Part shown: in pieces, positions 1 to 8,735 of the stretch
Layout: every line of letters begins with the position of its first letter
Numbering within the stretch: position 1 is the first letter of the stretch
Source of the DNA: Stygiobacter electus
Lineage (GTDB): Bacteria > Bacteroidota > Ignavibacteria > Ignavibacteriales > Melioribacteraceae
Direction of reading: 5' to 3'
Assembly: GCA_029210465.1 (NCBI GenBank)
Contig: JARGDL010000008.1
Coordinates: 52,792 to 116,791, forward strand
DNA length: 64,000 nt
The notes under the pieces: generated by a model
Told to the model about the DNA's origin: nothing
Database searches by the model: none
The model's input: the letters and a program-made list of their open reading frames with translations, nothing else
Position numbers and translations under genes: made by a program

Positions 1-1991
1 TTGTAATTAATTTGTGCTTGTTCCTCGGTAAATATAAAGTTTGAAAAATTTGACTTGATAATTTTGCTTGAAAAAAAAAGTTGATCAAAATCATCTAAAA
101 AATTTGATCTTATAAGTTCACTTTTGTTTGTTATTAAATGGTAGCTTAAATATAGTTTTTTATTAAAAGAGGTTAATGCTTTGTAAAACAAAAATCTTTC
201 CTTTGAATAATGTTCTATCGCTTTCTTCTTAAATGAACTTGAACGAAATATTTGTTGTGAATATTTTGTAGGTAAAATCCCTTCAATTAAACCGCTAATA
301 AAAATATAATCAAACTTTAAACCTCTTATTTCTTCAATTGATGTTACAAGCACACCATAATTTGATTTTTCTTTTACATTAAATCTTGCCCAATTACAAA
401 TTGTTCTAATTAATTTTAAAAAATATGCTGTTGAATGTTTTTGTGGTTCACTCTCTTCGTTTTTAATTAGTGAAAAAACTTCTTGAACCGTATCTAAAAA
501 AATTGTTAAAGCTCGTGAGTTAGCCTCCTGTTCATTCCCATTTGATAATATGTTAAAAGGAATTTTTAATTCAAAAATAAGATTAATTAATTTGTCGTAG
601 AATTCGTCGATAGAATTATCAACTTCAAAAGGTGATAATAAATCAGAAACTTTTTCAAAATCTTTTTGTGCTTTTTGAATTTGCTCTAATGACAAATTGG
701 ATTCATCAAAGTCATCTCGGTTATTAATTGATAAAATTTCATTCCAGTTATTCTTACCAGAAATTATTTTAAATTCAGATGCAATAAATTGAAGATTATC
801 TATGTCAATGTTCGGCAAGTAAATAAAACTACTATTTAATGCTCTGAATAAACTTTTATAATAAAAATCCGTTTCAACTACTTCTAGAAAATTTATAATT
901 GATATTATTGGTTGGGAAGTATCAAGTGATTGTCTATCTGTTAAGTTAAATGGTAAACCGTATTTTTCAAATGTATCTTTAACAATTTCAGAATATTCCT
1001 GCACCTGATTAAAAACTACACAAATATTGCTCGGCTTTACATTATCTTCAATTATCAATCTTTTTATTTCAGAAGCAATTAATTCAATTTCATCTTCTTT
1101 TTTGTTGCCATACATTTCAAAAATTTTATCGGTGAAATTTAATTGTTTGGCATTTTGGAAAACAAAAAGCTTTTCACGAACTGTAGTTGTAAATCTATCG
1201 AGAGGATATATTCTTTTATCAATTATTTCTTTGAAACCAAAATCTTTTAATTTGTCGAATGTCTTTCTAATGTGTGAAAATATTTTATCGTTTTTGTAAT
1301 CATAATCAAATGAAACATAAATAGATTTATTATTTGAAAGTTTATTAATTATTTGAACTTCCGGATTAGTAAAGTCATTAAATCCATCAATTAAAATAAA
1401 ATCAACGTCGAAATACAATTCATGAAAATTATCGTTAAAAATTTTATCAGAAAGATTTAATAATTCTTCATAAACATCACCTAAGTCAAATGCATTTAAA
1501 TTTTTACAAATGAATTTGTATTCTTTGTAAATTTTTGAAATATCACTTGCTTTTCTTTTTTCAGCCAATTCAATAATCTCATCATCATTTCTAAGTTCTT
1601 CTGGTGTTACGCAATTTCTTTTTAATTCCAAAATAAGATTTCTAATTTTCTCTAAAGTGCCTTCTGGAATTTCTTCTCGATAATTTGAATAATACTCGAG
1701 CTTTACTTTAGATAAAGCTTGTTTAAGAAAAATAATAGATGCCGCTTCGCTTATAGAATGAAAAATTTTAGAAACAATTAATAATTTTTCTGAAAGAGTT
1801 TCAAGTGTTTCAATTTTTATTCTCTCTGCCGACTTATTTTTTGCATAATTAAAAAGGTCTTTTTTAAGAGCTCGTGCTTTTCTATTTGTAGGAACGACAA
1901 ATAGAATTTTTTCGATGTATCCATTTTCTAAATATTGTTGGATTAAATCATCTATGTTTATTTCTTTTATATTTTCTTTTGAAAGTATCAT
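1..1991 (-). CDS. AddB-like PD-(D/E)XK nuclease / inactivated helicase, 3' end outside window
   Basis: An open frame of 663 codons starts at the ATG ending at 1991 and runs off the left edge without a stop, so the C-terminus is missing. Near the N-terminus (residues 32-44) is VVPTNRKARALKK. It sits where a UvrD-type helicase has its P-loop but lacks GxGKT. Around residues 550-575 is SIEEIRGLKFDYIFISGLIEG, the motif V/VI region of UvrD-like helicases, typical of AddB/RexB proteins. In this family a degenerate helicase core is followed by a C-terminal nuclease with a Fe-S cluster, which would lie beyond the window. The likely role is end resection in recombinational repair. The gene overlaps the upstream CYTH gene by ATGA (1988-1991), implying translational coupling. 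I expect an addA-like partner further left. Family call fairly secure, exact subfamily inferred. Confidence 0.75.
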   Translation of the reverse strand, partial: MILSKENIKEINIDDLIQQYLENGYIEKILFVVPTNRKARALKKDLFNYAKNKSAERIKIETLETLSEKLLIVSKIFHSISEAASIIFLKQALSKVKLEYYSNYREEIPEGTLEKIRNLILELKRNCVTPEELRNDDEIIELAEKRKASDISKIYKEYKFICKNLNAFDLGDVYEELLNLSDKIFNDNFHELYFDVDFILIDGFNDFTNPEVQIINKLSNNKSIYVSFDYDYKNDKIFSHIRKTFDKLKDFGFKEIIDKRIYPLDRFTTTVREKLFVFQNAKQLNFTDKIFEMYGNKKEDEIELIASEIKRLIIEDNVKPSNICVVFNQVQEYSEIVKDTFEKYGLPFNLTDRQSLDTSQPIISIINFLEVVETDFYYKSLFRALNSSFIYLPNIDIDNLQFIASEFKIISGKNNWNEILSINNRDDFDESNLSLEQIQKAQKDFEKVSDLLSPFEVDNSIDEFYDKLINLIFELKIPFNILSNGNEQEANSRALTIFLDTVQEVFSLIKNEESEPQKHSTAYFLKLIRTICNWARFNVKEKSNYGVLVTSIEEIRGLKFDYIFISGLIEGILPTKYSQQIFRSSSFKKKAIEHYSKERFLFYKALTSFNKKLYLSYHLITNKSELIRSNFLDDFDQLFFSSKIIKSNFSNFIFTEEQAQINY

Positions 1992-2485
1992 TTTTCTTGC
2001 AATAAATTTTTATATGATTTTCGTATCTCAATACAATCAGTTAAATGAAGTAATTCTTTTATTTCGTTAAATCTTTTTGTTGCATCATTACGATCTTTTA
2101 TCAAAAGAGTTTCCAACTCTAAAAATTTGCCGAGACCTTTTACATCATCAAGATGAACACGAGTGTTATTATACAAGTATACCTTTCTTACTTTTTTAAC
2201 AACTATATCTACTTCAAGTAAATCATTTAAATATTTTTCTGGATTTTTGCCTTTTAATTCTAGAAGCTCATAATTGCTCCATCGTTTTTTGTCTTCATTT
2301 CTCAAATATTTTATAAGAGAGTAGCTATTATTTTCTATTCTTAGTTTTAATAGACCATTTTTAAATTTATAATAAATATCTTTTTGTTTAATTATTCCTT
2401 TATATTCATCACAAATTTTGTTCAGAATATTTTCATAAAAATCAAATGATTTAATTTTTGTTTTGAGTTCTAAATTATAAGCCAT
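1988..2485 (-). CDS. CYTH-domain protein (class IV adenylate cyclase / triphosphatase-like)
   Basis: A 165-residue protein read from the internal ATG at 2485, because NLELKTKI at its N-terminus corresponds to the ExExK signature opening a CYTH tunnel; a 15-residue upstream extension from 2530 is possible but has no family counterpart. The first glutamate of ExExK is replaced by Asn, as in many bacterial CyaB-like members. Further charged strand motifs (LLKLRIE, YELLELKGK, RVHLDDVKGLGKFLELE) fit the eight-stranded tunnel, the last being the usual phosphate and metal-binding strand. CYTH enzymes act on triphosphates (ATP cyclisation, thiamine triphosphate or inorganic triphosphate hydrolysis); the substrate cannot be told here. 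It overlaps the AddB-like gene by 4 nt, probably one transcript. Confidence 0.7.
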   Translation of the reverse strand: MAYNLELKTKIKSFDFYENILNKICDEYKGIIKQKDIYYKFKNGLLKLRIENNSYSLIKYLRNEDKKRWSNYELLELKGKNPEKYLNDLLEVDIVVKKVRKVYLYNNTRVHLDDVKGLGKFLELETLLIKDRNDATKRFNEIKELLHLTDCIEIRKSYKNLLQEK

Positions 2486-2588
2486 AAACTTTTTTCTTCG
2501 TTTAATTGTTAAAATGTATAAATCATACAATACAAGTTTACTAAACTTTAATTATCTTTAATTATAAGATTAAAAAAAGGAAATTAAA

Positions 2589-3230
2589 ATGAAAATAAAG
2601 TTAATCTTATTACTTTTGCTTAGCACTCAAATATATTCACAAAAAATTGGAAAATTAGCTCCGGAAAATGGTCCTGAAATATTTCCTCCAAATAGTTGGG
2701 GTGCAGATATAATGTTTGGCGAAGGCGGTTTTGGTTTGGGAATTTTTTATAAAAAAGATTTTAACATAAATCTTTCAGGAACTTTAGACTTTTCCATTTC
2801 TGAAACTAAAGACGAACGTGAGATTGATTATTATGATCCATACTGGGGAACAACTTTCACTCCTTACAAAGTAAATCGTGCTTTTTTAATGCCATTAAAT
2901 GCTGGACTGCAATACAGAATTTTTACAGAATCATTAACAGGTAATTTAAGACCATATATTTCTGCCGGGGTTGGTCCTACTTTTATTGTAACAACGCCAT
3001 ATGAAGAAGAATTTTTCACAGCTTTCAAATGGGCTAAAATGCATTATGGAGTTGGTGGTTATATTGGATTGGGTGGTTACTTTGGTGATAGTAAAAAAAA
3101 TTTAGTCGGTATTAATGTTAGATATTATTACACAAGTTTATTTGGCAATGGAATTGAAAATTTAATTTATCAATACAGAAAATCATTTGGTCAGTTTTAT
3201 ATTTCATTAAGTATAGGAACCATGTTTTGA
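2589..3230 (+). CDS. Secreted outer-membrane beta-barrel-like protein
   Basis: 213 residues with a clear signal peptide (MKIKLILLLLLSTQIYSQ, cleavage after about residue 17). The mature part is rich in aromatic and glycine-alternating strands (GFGLGIFYKK, INLSGTLDF, HYGVGGYIGLGGYFG, NVRYYY) and ends in a strand closing with Phe, SLSIGTMF, as expected for a barrel inserted by BamA. No specific family is recognised; a small porin-like or OmpW-like protein is the best description. An AGG-containing ribosome site lies about 8 nt before the ATG. The downstream gene starts inside this stop codon (TTGA overlap at 3227-3230), so the two are co-translated, though the functional relation is unclear. 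Confidence 0.65.
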   Translation: MKIKLILLLLLSTQIYSQKIGKLAPENGPEIFPPNSWGADIMFGEGGFGLGIFYKKDFNINLSGTLDFSISETKDEREIDYYDPYWGTTFTPYKVNRAFLMPLNAGLQYRIFTESLTGNLRPYISAGVGPTFIVTTPYEEEFFTAFKWAKMHYGVGGYIGLGGYFGDSKKNLVGINVRYYYTSLFGNGIENLIYQYRKSFGQFYISLSIGTMF

Positions 3231-3949
3231 TTCGAGATAAGTTTAATGGATTTAATAAAGATATCTTTTCATTTTTTAGTGAATTAGAAAAAAATAATAA
3301 CTTAGATTGGTTTAATAAAAACAGAGAACGCTATCAAAAAAATATTGTTCAACCTACAAAAGATTTTATCACTTCGTTAGCTCCTTTCATAAATAGATTA
3401 AATGCTTCAATTAGAACTGAACCGAAGTTTAATGAAACCATAATGAGAATTAATAAAGATCTTAGATTTGCAAAAGGGGCACCGTACAGAAATTATTGGC
3501 TAATTCATTTTGGAAGATTTAAAATGGACAGCGAGTTTTTCCTTTACTTTGATTCAACAAATTCTGATATGGGCTTATTTATTAATAAATCAAAAGGTGA
3601 AAATTTATTTTTTAAAGATAACTTTGTTAAGTACAAACAAGAAATAAAAAAAATATTTCAAACCAAATCACTAAATGATAAATACTCACTTTATTCTCTC
3701 GATGAAAAAGAACCAAAAGAAATAAAGAAAAAATTTAACGCAGAAAAAGATTTTAATCTTATTGAAAATTTGAAAATGTTTCTATTGCAGAAATCTATAC
3801 CAAAAAAAATTATTTCTTCAGATAAAATAATTTTAGAAATGATAAAAATGATAACAGAACTTTACCCGATATATTGCTTTTGTATTTCACCAAATCCATT
3901 AAAAGAAATTGAAAAATTTGAAAATGAATATGGTGAAATTGTTGATTGA
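3227..3949 (+). CDS. DUF2461 (TIGR02453) family protein
   Basis: 240 residues. The N-terminus FNKDIFSFFSELEKNNNLDW and the following NRERYQKNIVQPTKDFI, then RINKDLRFAKGAPYRNYW, are characteristic of the widespread DUF2461 family; members are soluble, about 220-240 residues, without known activity. The start is a TTG at 3227 that overlaps the stop of the preceding barrel gene; no better ATG exists before the conserved N-terminus. The central part after residue 110 is more divergent than usual and the family C-terminal signature is weak. It converges on the thioredoxin-like gene with only 2 nt between the stop codons. Confidence 0.75.
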   Translation: MIRDKFNGFNKDIFSFFSELEKNNNLDWFNKNRERYQKNIVQPTKDFITSLAPFINRLNASIRTEPKFNETIMRINKDLRFAKGAPYRNYWLIHFGRFKMDSEFFLYFDSTNSDMGLFINKSKGENLFFKDNFVKYKQEIKKIFQTKSLNDKYSLYSLDEKEPKEIKKKFNAEKDFNLIENLKMFLLQKSIPKKIISSDKIILEMIKMITELYPIYCFCISPNPLKEIEKFENEYGEIVD

Positions 3950-3951
3950 TT

Positions 3952-4494
3952 TTAATGCTTCCACTTTATTGTACAGCCAATTGTAAACGTTTCTGGTACG
4001 GAAATTTTTTTACCAGCTAAATATTCATCAATAGCATTCCTTAAATATTTGGAACGAACATTTTTCTCATCTTGCCAGTTGTCATCAATTTTACCATGAA
4101 ATATTAATTTCCTTTCTTCATTAAAAAGAAAAATTTCTGGTGTGTGGGTTGCATCGTAAGCTTTTGCAACTTCTTGAGATTCATCTCTTAAATAAGGAAA
4201 ATTAAAATTTCTCTCTTTGCTTCTTCTTTTCATTTCTTCAAATGAATCTTCCGGATATGCGATTTCGTCATTTGAGTTTATCGCTACAATTTGTAAAAAT
4301 TCTTTATAATCATTTTGGATATTCTTTATTCTCTCTTCATAAGCTTGAACATAAGGACAATGATTGCAACTAAAAATTACAATTAGCAATTTTTTATTTT
4401 TGAATGACTCCAAACTGTAATAATTTCCATCAACTGAAAGTAAATTGAAATATGGTGCAGGGCTTCCTATTTTCAAATTATTTGTTGCCATCAT
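3952..4494 (-). CDS. Thioredoxin-fold redoxin (AhpC/TSA-type) with CxxC
   Basis: 180 residues, cytosolic (no signal peptide). The thioredoxin fold is seen from GSPAPYFNLLSVDG (residues 10-24) through VIFSCNHCPYVQAYEERI, where the CNHC pair is the redox-active site, to the cis-proline TPEIFLF. The NHCPYV variant is typical of a redoxin group common in Bacteroidota and environmental bacteria, annotated as thioredoxin family or peroxiredoxin-like. A further Cys lies near the C-terminus (TIGCTIKWK). The partner is unknown. The gene is divergent from the M14 peptidase with about 80 bp between the starts, which must hold both promoters. Confidence 0.75.
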   Translation of the reverse strand: MMATNNLKIGSPAPYFNLLSVDGNYYSLESFKNKKLLIVIFSCNHCPYVQAYEERIKNIQNDYKEFLQIVAINSNDEIAYPEDSFEEMKRRSKERNFNFPYLRDESQEVAKAYDATHTPEIFLFNEERKLIFHGKIDDNWQDEKNVRSKYLRNAIDEYLAGKKISVPETFTIGCTIKWKH

Positions 4495-4576
4495 ATCTCC
4501 AACTTTTTGTTTATTTTAAGGTGCGAATTGAAAAAAAACTTAGTCAAGAAAAATTAAAAATAATTAAGAGTAGAAA

Positions 4577-5779
4577 TTGAAAATATTATTAAAAGAACTA
4601 TCGGAAAAATACGAAAATTATAAAGAAGACAATTTACATTCTGATTTTATTACTCATAACGAGCTTAAAAACAAAATATTGCGATTAAAAGAATCTAAAA
4701 ATTTTGCTATAAATGAAATTGGGAAATCAGTTCAAGGTAGAGAGATATATTCAATTAGATTTGGAAAAGGGAAACGAAAAATATTAGCATGGTCGCAAAT
4801 GCACGGCGATGAACCCACAGCCACAACTGCATTATTTGATATAATAAATTTCTTCCAAAATGAAAATGATTTAACAGAAATAAAAAATGAAATATTAAAT
4901 GAACTTGAAATTCATTTTATTCCAATGCTTAATCCTGATGGAGCTGAAAAGTACAAACGTGAAAATTCGTTTAACATTGATTTGAATCGTGATGCAATTG
5001 AATTTCAATCGGATGAATCAAAATTGCTTTGGGATTATGCACAAAATTTGAAACCAGAATTTGCTTTTAATCTTCATGATCAAAATAGTTACTATGCGGT
5101 TGGCAGAAATAAAAAAACAGCAGCATTATCATTTTTAGCTCCACCAATTGACTATGTTAAAAGTATCAACTATACACGTGAAAAAAGTATGCAGTTGATT
5201 GCTCTCATATTCGATCATCTTGATGAAATTATTCCGGGGCATATTGCAAGATATAAAGATGATTATGAACCGCGTGCTTTCGGTGATAACTTAATGAAAA
5301 GCGGAATAAGTACAATCTTAATTGAATCAGGTTATTATCCTGATGATGAGAAAAAAGATTTTGTTAGAAAGTTAAATTTTGTATCAATAATTTTAAGTTT
5401 GTATGCGATTACAAAAGAAAAATATAAGAACATTTTATATTCAAAGTATTTTGAAATACTTGAAAACAATGAATTATTTTTTGACTTACTCTTAAAAAAT
5501 CTTACACTGAACTACAATTTTAGAAAATTTGAAGTTGATATTGCAATTAACCGGATTAAAAAATTAAATATTGAATTAATGAGTTTTTATTACGAAAGTA
5601 AAATTGTTGCTATTGGTGATCTTTCAATTTTTTATGGGATAGAAGAAAAAGATTTATCTGGCTGTGAAATTAATTTTGATGAAAATCTATCAGTTGATTC
5701 GGATGCAAATTTTATGATTTATCAAAACTCAATTCCTGTTTATGAGGTTAAAAGTGGATTTTTATTTAAAACCTCTTGA
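4577..5779 (+). CDS. M14 family zinc carboxypeptidase
   Basis: 400 residues from a TTG start at 4577 (no ATG upstream of the conserved region). The catalytic domain covers roughly residues 50-280: MHGDEPTATTAL supplies the HxxE zinc pair, NPDGAEKYKREN and IDLNRD form the substrate-binding loop, FNLHDQNSYYAVG supplies the third zinc ligand His, and TILIESGYYPDD carries the catalytic Glu. This arrangement matches M14 peptidases related to zinc carboxypeptidase and succinylglutamate desuccinylase. There is no signal peptide, so it is probably cytosolic, which suggests peptide or peptidoglycan-fragment trimming rather than extracellular digestion. The C-terminal 120 residues are an unrecognised domain. 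Confidence 0.85.
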   Translation: MKILLKELSEKYENYKEDNLHSDFITHNELKNKILRLKESKNFAINEIGKSVQGREIYSIRFGKGKRKILAWSQMHGDEPTATTALFDIINFFQNENDLTEIKNEILNELEIHFIPMLNPDGAEKYKRENSFNIDLNRDAIEFQSDESKLLWDYAQNLKPEFAFNLHDQNSYYAVGRNKKTAALSFLAPPIDYVKSINYTREKSMQLIALIFDHLDEIIPGHIARYKDDYEPRAFGDNLMKSGISTILIESGYYPDDEKKDFVRKLNFVSIILSLYAITKEKYKNILYSKYFEILENNELFFDLLLKNLTLNYNFRKFEVDIAINRIKKLNIELMSFYYESKIVAIGDLSIFYGIEEKDLSGCEINFDENLSVDSDANFMIYQNSIPVYEVKSGFLFKTS

Positions 5780-5827
5780 CAAAAATTTTTCTAATTTTCA
5801 ATTAACATTTTGAATTATTATTATAAA

Positions 5828-6448
5828 ATGGATGTTATAGATAACACTGGAATTAATAAAGCAACAAAACAACTCTATGAGGATTTTCAAAGAGAAGCGA
5901 TTCCTCATATGGCAGCGGTTTATAATTATGCATTAAAAATTACCGGTGATGAAGATGATGCTAACGACCTTGTACAAGAAACATATTTAAAAGCTTTTCG
6001 TTTTTTTGACAAGTTTGAAAAGGGAACAAATTGCAAGGCATGGTTATTCAGAATATTAAAAAACTCATACATCAACGATTATAGAAAAAATGTAAAGGAA
6101 CCAAATAAAGTTGACTATGAAGATGTTCAGAATTTTTACGAAAATATTCAGCCAAATGAAATAAGTTCTAGTCATTACGAACAAGATGCTTTTAGCAATT
6201 TACTTGATGATGAAATAACCAAAGTAATGTCAACTTTACCCGAAGATTTTAGAACAATAATTATTCTTAGCGATATTGAAGGTTTTACATACGAAGAAAT
6301 AGCAGACTTTGTTGATATACCAGTAGGAACGGTTCGTTCTCGTTTGCATAGAGCAAGAAAAATGTTGTATTCCTTACTTTATGATTATGCAAAGGACAAA
6401 GGATATATTAAAAAGAATAGTAAGTCACAAAAAAAAGAAAATAAATGA
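5828..6448 (+). CDS. ECF-type RNA polymerase sigma factor (RpoE-like)
   Basis: 206 residues from the ATG at 5828; a TTG at 5810 would add six residues of low complexity. Region 2 is clear (YNYALKITGDEDDANDLVQE followed by TYLKAFRFFDKF and AWLFRILKNSYINDYR), as is region 4 (LPEDFRTIIILSDIEGFTYE followed by EIADFVDIPVGTVRSRLHRA), which binds the -35 element. A TTGACA stretch overlaps the stop codon of the previous gene (5776-5781), but I could not pair it with a convincing -10. The 71-codon gene that follows overlaps by ATGA, the usual place of an anti-sigma factor. Homologues in this phylum control envelope or oxidative stress; the stimulus is unknown here. Confidence 0.92.
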   Translation: MDVIDNTGINKATKQLYEDFQREAIPHMAAVYNYALKITGDEDDANDLVQETYLKAFRFFDKFEKGTNCKAWLFRILKNSYINDYRKNVKEPNKVDYEDVQNFYENIQPNEISSSHYEQDAFSNLLDDEITKVMSTLPEDFRTIIILSDIEGFTYEEIADFVDIPVGTVRSRLHRARKMLYSLLYDYAKDKGYIKKNSKSQKKENK

Positions 6449-6660
6449 AAGACATAACAGAATACATTGATGAAGCTTTAACTGATCAAAAAGTCTGTCC
6501 AATGATTATGGAAGATATTCAAACTGATCCAATTATTAGTAAAGAATATCATGTCCAAAAAACAGTTAAACAGTTATTGAAAACAAGATTTGTTCAAAAC
6601 TGTCCCACAAAAAAGTTATTCAAAATTATATACAATAAAATTTCGAATTCATTTAGCTAA
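6445..6660 (+). CDS. Small sigma-factor-linked protein, anti-sigma-like remnant
   Basis: 71 residues, translationally coupled to the ECF sigma gene by ATGA. The C-terminal half (VKQLLKTRFVQNCPTKKLFK) resembles the tail of short zinc-finger anti-sigma factors of the mycothiol-system (RsrA) type, where a cysteine-rich helper is followed by an iK.ll...c..aP..L...I pattern. The H-x3-C-x2-C zinc site of those proteins is absent; only two Cys remain (residues 18 and 53). It could be a zinc-free anti-sigma factor or a decayed one. Assignment rests on position and weak similarity only. Confidence 0.55.
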   Translation: MKDITEYIDEALTDQKVCPMIMEDIQTDPIISKEYHVQKTVKQLLKTRFVQNCPTKKLFKIIYNKISNSFS

Positions 6661-6668
6661 TCACTTAT

Positions 6669-6699
6669 TTTGAAATTACGATTACAATTCTTAGTTTTA
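6669..6699 (+). promoter_or_regulatory. Bacteroidota-type promoter for rpsU
   Basis: TTTG at 6669-6672, a 19-bp spacer, then TAGTTTTA at 6692-6699, which matches the Bacteroidota housekeeping consensus (TTTG, about 19, TAnnTTTG) except for the last base. It lies 40 bp before the rpsU start. Confidence 0.5.
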
Positions 6700-6739
6700 C
6701 GCCGCAAATTTTAACAACAAAGAAGGCAGGTGAAAAAAG

Positions 6740-6943
6740 TTGGTAGGTATTACTATCGGAGAGAACGAAAATATTGATAAAGCATTAAAACGCTTTAAGA
6801 AAAAATATGAACGTTCTGGAATCCTCAAAGAATACAAGAAGCGTACTTTTTACGTAAAACCATCCATTGAAAAAAGAATGGACGCAATTAAAGCTAAAAG
6901 AAGAGCTTCGCGCGAGCAAGCGATGAAAGATCGCAATGCATAA
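6740..6943 (+). CDS. rpsU: 30S ribosomal protein S21
   Basis: 67 residues, the usual length of bS21. The sequence shows the family pattern: short N-terminal strand (VGITIGENENIDKALKRFKK), a basic helix (YERSGILKEYKKRTFYVKPS) and a lysine/arginine-rich C-terminus (KRMDAIKAKRRASRE). bS21 joins the platform of the small subunit near the anti-Shine-Dalgarno and helps initiation. The start is a TTG at 6740; a purine-rich GGCAGGTG lies 8-15 nt upstream. It is a single-gene unit between its own promoter and a strong terminator. Confidence 0.95.
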   Translation: MVGITIGENENIDKALKRFKKKYERSGILKEYKKRTFYVKPSIEKRMDAIKAKRRASREQAMKDRNA

Positions 6944-6952
6944 TTAAAATTT

Positions 6953-7001
6953 GTCACCCTGAAATTATTTACTTTTAGTGAAAATTTAGGGTGACTTTTT
7001 T
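6953..7001 (+). terminator. Rho-independent terminator after rpsU
   Basis: An 8-bp stem GTCACCCT (6953-6960) / AGGGTGAC (6988-6995), followed by a run of seven T. The stem ends resemble the GTCAnnCT...AGnnTGAC palindromes found elsewhere in the window. Confidence 0.85.
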
Positions 7002-7115
7002 ATCCCACAAAAAATCTTCCAATTAGTATCAAAATCATTTGAACCAAAAAATAAATTTTTAAGTTTATTACTATAGTTATTTTAAAATTTAACTTCGTTG
7101 AAAGGAGATAAACAC

Positions 7116-7577
7116 ATGTTTTATTCATCATTAGTTACACTTCATATAATATTTGCGGGAATTTGGTTATCAAATTTTTTAGTAGATTTATTTTTAAGAA
7201 AATATCTCACAAGTTCAAATAGAATATTAGATATTTATCTCAAAATCATAAATTTGTTAAGCTCATTTAGTGCTGTTGGTATTTTAACAACCGGAATTTT
7301 ACTTGTATTAAACAGTGGATATGGATTTTTTAGAATGACAGATAATCATTGGCTTGCAACTAAACAAATTTTAATGGTTGTTCTATTAGTTGTTATTGGC
7401 GCATTTGTAATTCCAACGGCAAAAAAATTAAGAAGTTCATTATCAAATTCTGATTCAATATTAAATTCTGAAGAATCTAAAATATATCTTAAAAAACTCT
7501 TATTTTACAATAACATAATAAATACAATTGTAATTCTAAATTTCCTTTTTGCGATTACTCATAGATATTTTGGTTAA
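7116..7577 (+). CDS. Four-helix integral membrane protein, function unknown
   Basis: 153 residues from the ATG at 7116. The ribosome site AAAGGAGA (7101-7108) sits 7 nt ahead, which decides against the upstream TTG at 7098. Four hydrophobic helices are visible: LVTLHIIFAGIWLSNFLVDL, LLSSFSAVGILTTGILLVLN, ILMVVLLVVIGAFVIPTAKK and NIINTIVILNFLFAITHRYF, with histidines in helix 1 and near the end. The pattern recalls small CopD/DUF2269-like cytochrome or copper-related membrane proteins, but no defining motif was seen. It ends 3 nt before dxr and is probably co-transcribed with dxr-rseP. Confidence 0.65.
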   Translation: MFYSSLVTLHIIFAGIWLSNFLVDLFLRKYLTSSNRILDIYLKIINLLSSFSAVGILTTGILLVLNSGYGFFRMTDNHWLATKQILMVVLLVVIGAFVIPTAKKLRSSLSNSDSILNSEESKIYLKKLLFYNNIINTIVILNFLFAITHRYFG

Positions 7578-7580
7578 TAA

Positions 7581-8726
7581 ATGAAAAAAATACTAATTCT
7601 TGGTTCTACAGGTTCAATCGGTCAAAGTACGATTGACATTGTTAGAACTTTTCCCAAAGAATTTGAAATTGTAGGTTTGAGTGCTAACCAAAACACAGAG
7701 GATTTATTAAAACAGATTAAAGAATTTAAAATTAAAACTGTTGCCATAAATGATGAAGCAAAAGCAAAAGAATTAAAATCAATATTAAACAGTAAATGTG
7801 AAATTCTTATAGGCGAAAAAGGAATTATTGAATTAGTCAGAAGAAATAATTATGACATATTAGTAACAGCTTTAGTGGGCTTTGCCGGTTTAATCCCAAC
7901 CATAGAAGCAATTAAATTAAAAAAAAGAATAGCACTTGCTAATAAAGAAACTTTAGTTGTTGCTGGAGAAATTATAATTAATCTTGCCAAAGAATACGGC
8001 GCTGAAATAATCCCAGTTGATTCTGAACATAGTGCAATTTTTCAATGTTTGGTTGGAGAGAATAAGAATTATATAAGCAAAATTATTTTAACAGCTTCGG
8101 GCGGACCCTTTCTAAACAAATCAATAAATGAACTTTATGATGTAACAATTCAAGAAGCATTAAATCATCCAAATTGGAAAATGGGTAATAAAATTACAAT
8201 TGATTCTGCAACAATGATGAACAAAGGATTAGAAGTAATTGAAGCATTTTGGTTATTTCAATTACCAAAACATAAAATTGAAGTTGTGATTCATCCCCAA
8301 TCTGTTATTCACTCAATGGTTGAATTTGTTGATGGCTCTATAAAAGCTCAATTAAGTTCACCCAACATGAAATTACCAATTTTATATGCTTTGACTTTCC
8401 CTGAAAGATTTCAGTATTCGCAAGTTTTAACAGACTTCAAAAAAATTTCAAATCTTTCTTTTTTTGAGCCTGATTTTGATAAATTTGTATGCCTTAAAAT
8501 TGCTTATGATGTAATTTCAGAAGGTGGTGTTTCTTCTTGTATATTAAATGCCGCTAATGAAGTTGCAGTTGATAGTTTTCTAAAAGGTAAAATTAAATTC
8601 ACGCAGATTCCAGATTATATCAAATTTGCATTAGATAAAATTGATAATAAATTCAATTTTGAGATTAATGATATTATCGAAACGGATAAAAAAACGCGTG
8701 AACTATTAAATTCAATTATTAATTAA
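7581..8726 (+). CDS. dxr: 1-deoxy-D-xylulose-5-phosphate reductoisomerase
   Basis: 381 residues, typical family length. It converts DXP to 2-C-methyl-D-erythritol 4-phosphate with NADPH, the first committed step of the MEP isoprenoid pathway. Visible signatures: the NADPH-binding ILGSTGSIGQSTIDIV at the N-terminus, LANKETLVVAGE (about residues 112-125), the metal and substrate-binding PVDSEHSAIFQ, the active-site flap around HPNWKMGNKITIDSATMMNK, and EVVIHPQSVIHSMVEFVDGS. The C-terminal helical domain is complete. It is followed directly by rseP, a common pairing in many bacteria. Confidence 0.97.
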   Translation: MKKILILGSTGSIGQSTIDIVRTFPKEFEIVGLSANQNTEDLLKQIKEFKIKTVAINDEAKAKELKSILNSKCEILIGEKGIIELVRRNNYDILVTALVGFAGLIPTIEAIKLKKRIALANKETLVVAGEIIINLAKEYGAEIIPVDSEHSAIFQCLVGENKNYISKIILTASGGPFLNKSINELYDVTIQEALNHPNWKMGNKITIDSATMMNKGLEVIEAFWLFQLPKHKIEVVIHPQSVIHSMVEFVDGSIKAQLSSPNMKLPILYALTFPERFQYSQVLTDFKKISNLSFFEPDFDKFVCLKIAYDVISEGGVSSCILNAANEVAVDSFLKGKIKFTQIPDYIKFALDKIDNKFNFEINDIIETDKKTRELLNSIIN

Positions 8727-8735
8727 GTGAGTTCT

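Noticed and set aside
5776..5808. TTGACA (5776-5781) with TAACAT-like boxes as a promoter of the ECF sigma gene
   Set aside because: The spacing to TAACAT is about 21 bp and neither box fits the TAnnTTTG pattern seen elsewhere. In DNA this AT-rich such matches are expected by chance.
6953..7001. Transposon end at the rpsU terminator
   Set aside because: Although the stem resembles the dispersed GTCAnnCT palindromes, it has a simple loop and a T-tract, so a terminator explains it fully.
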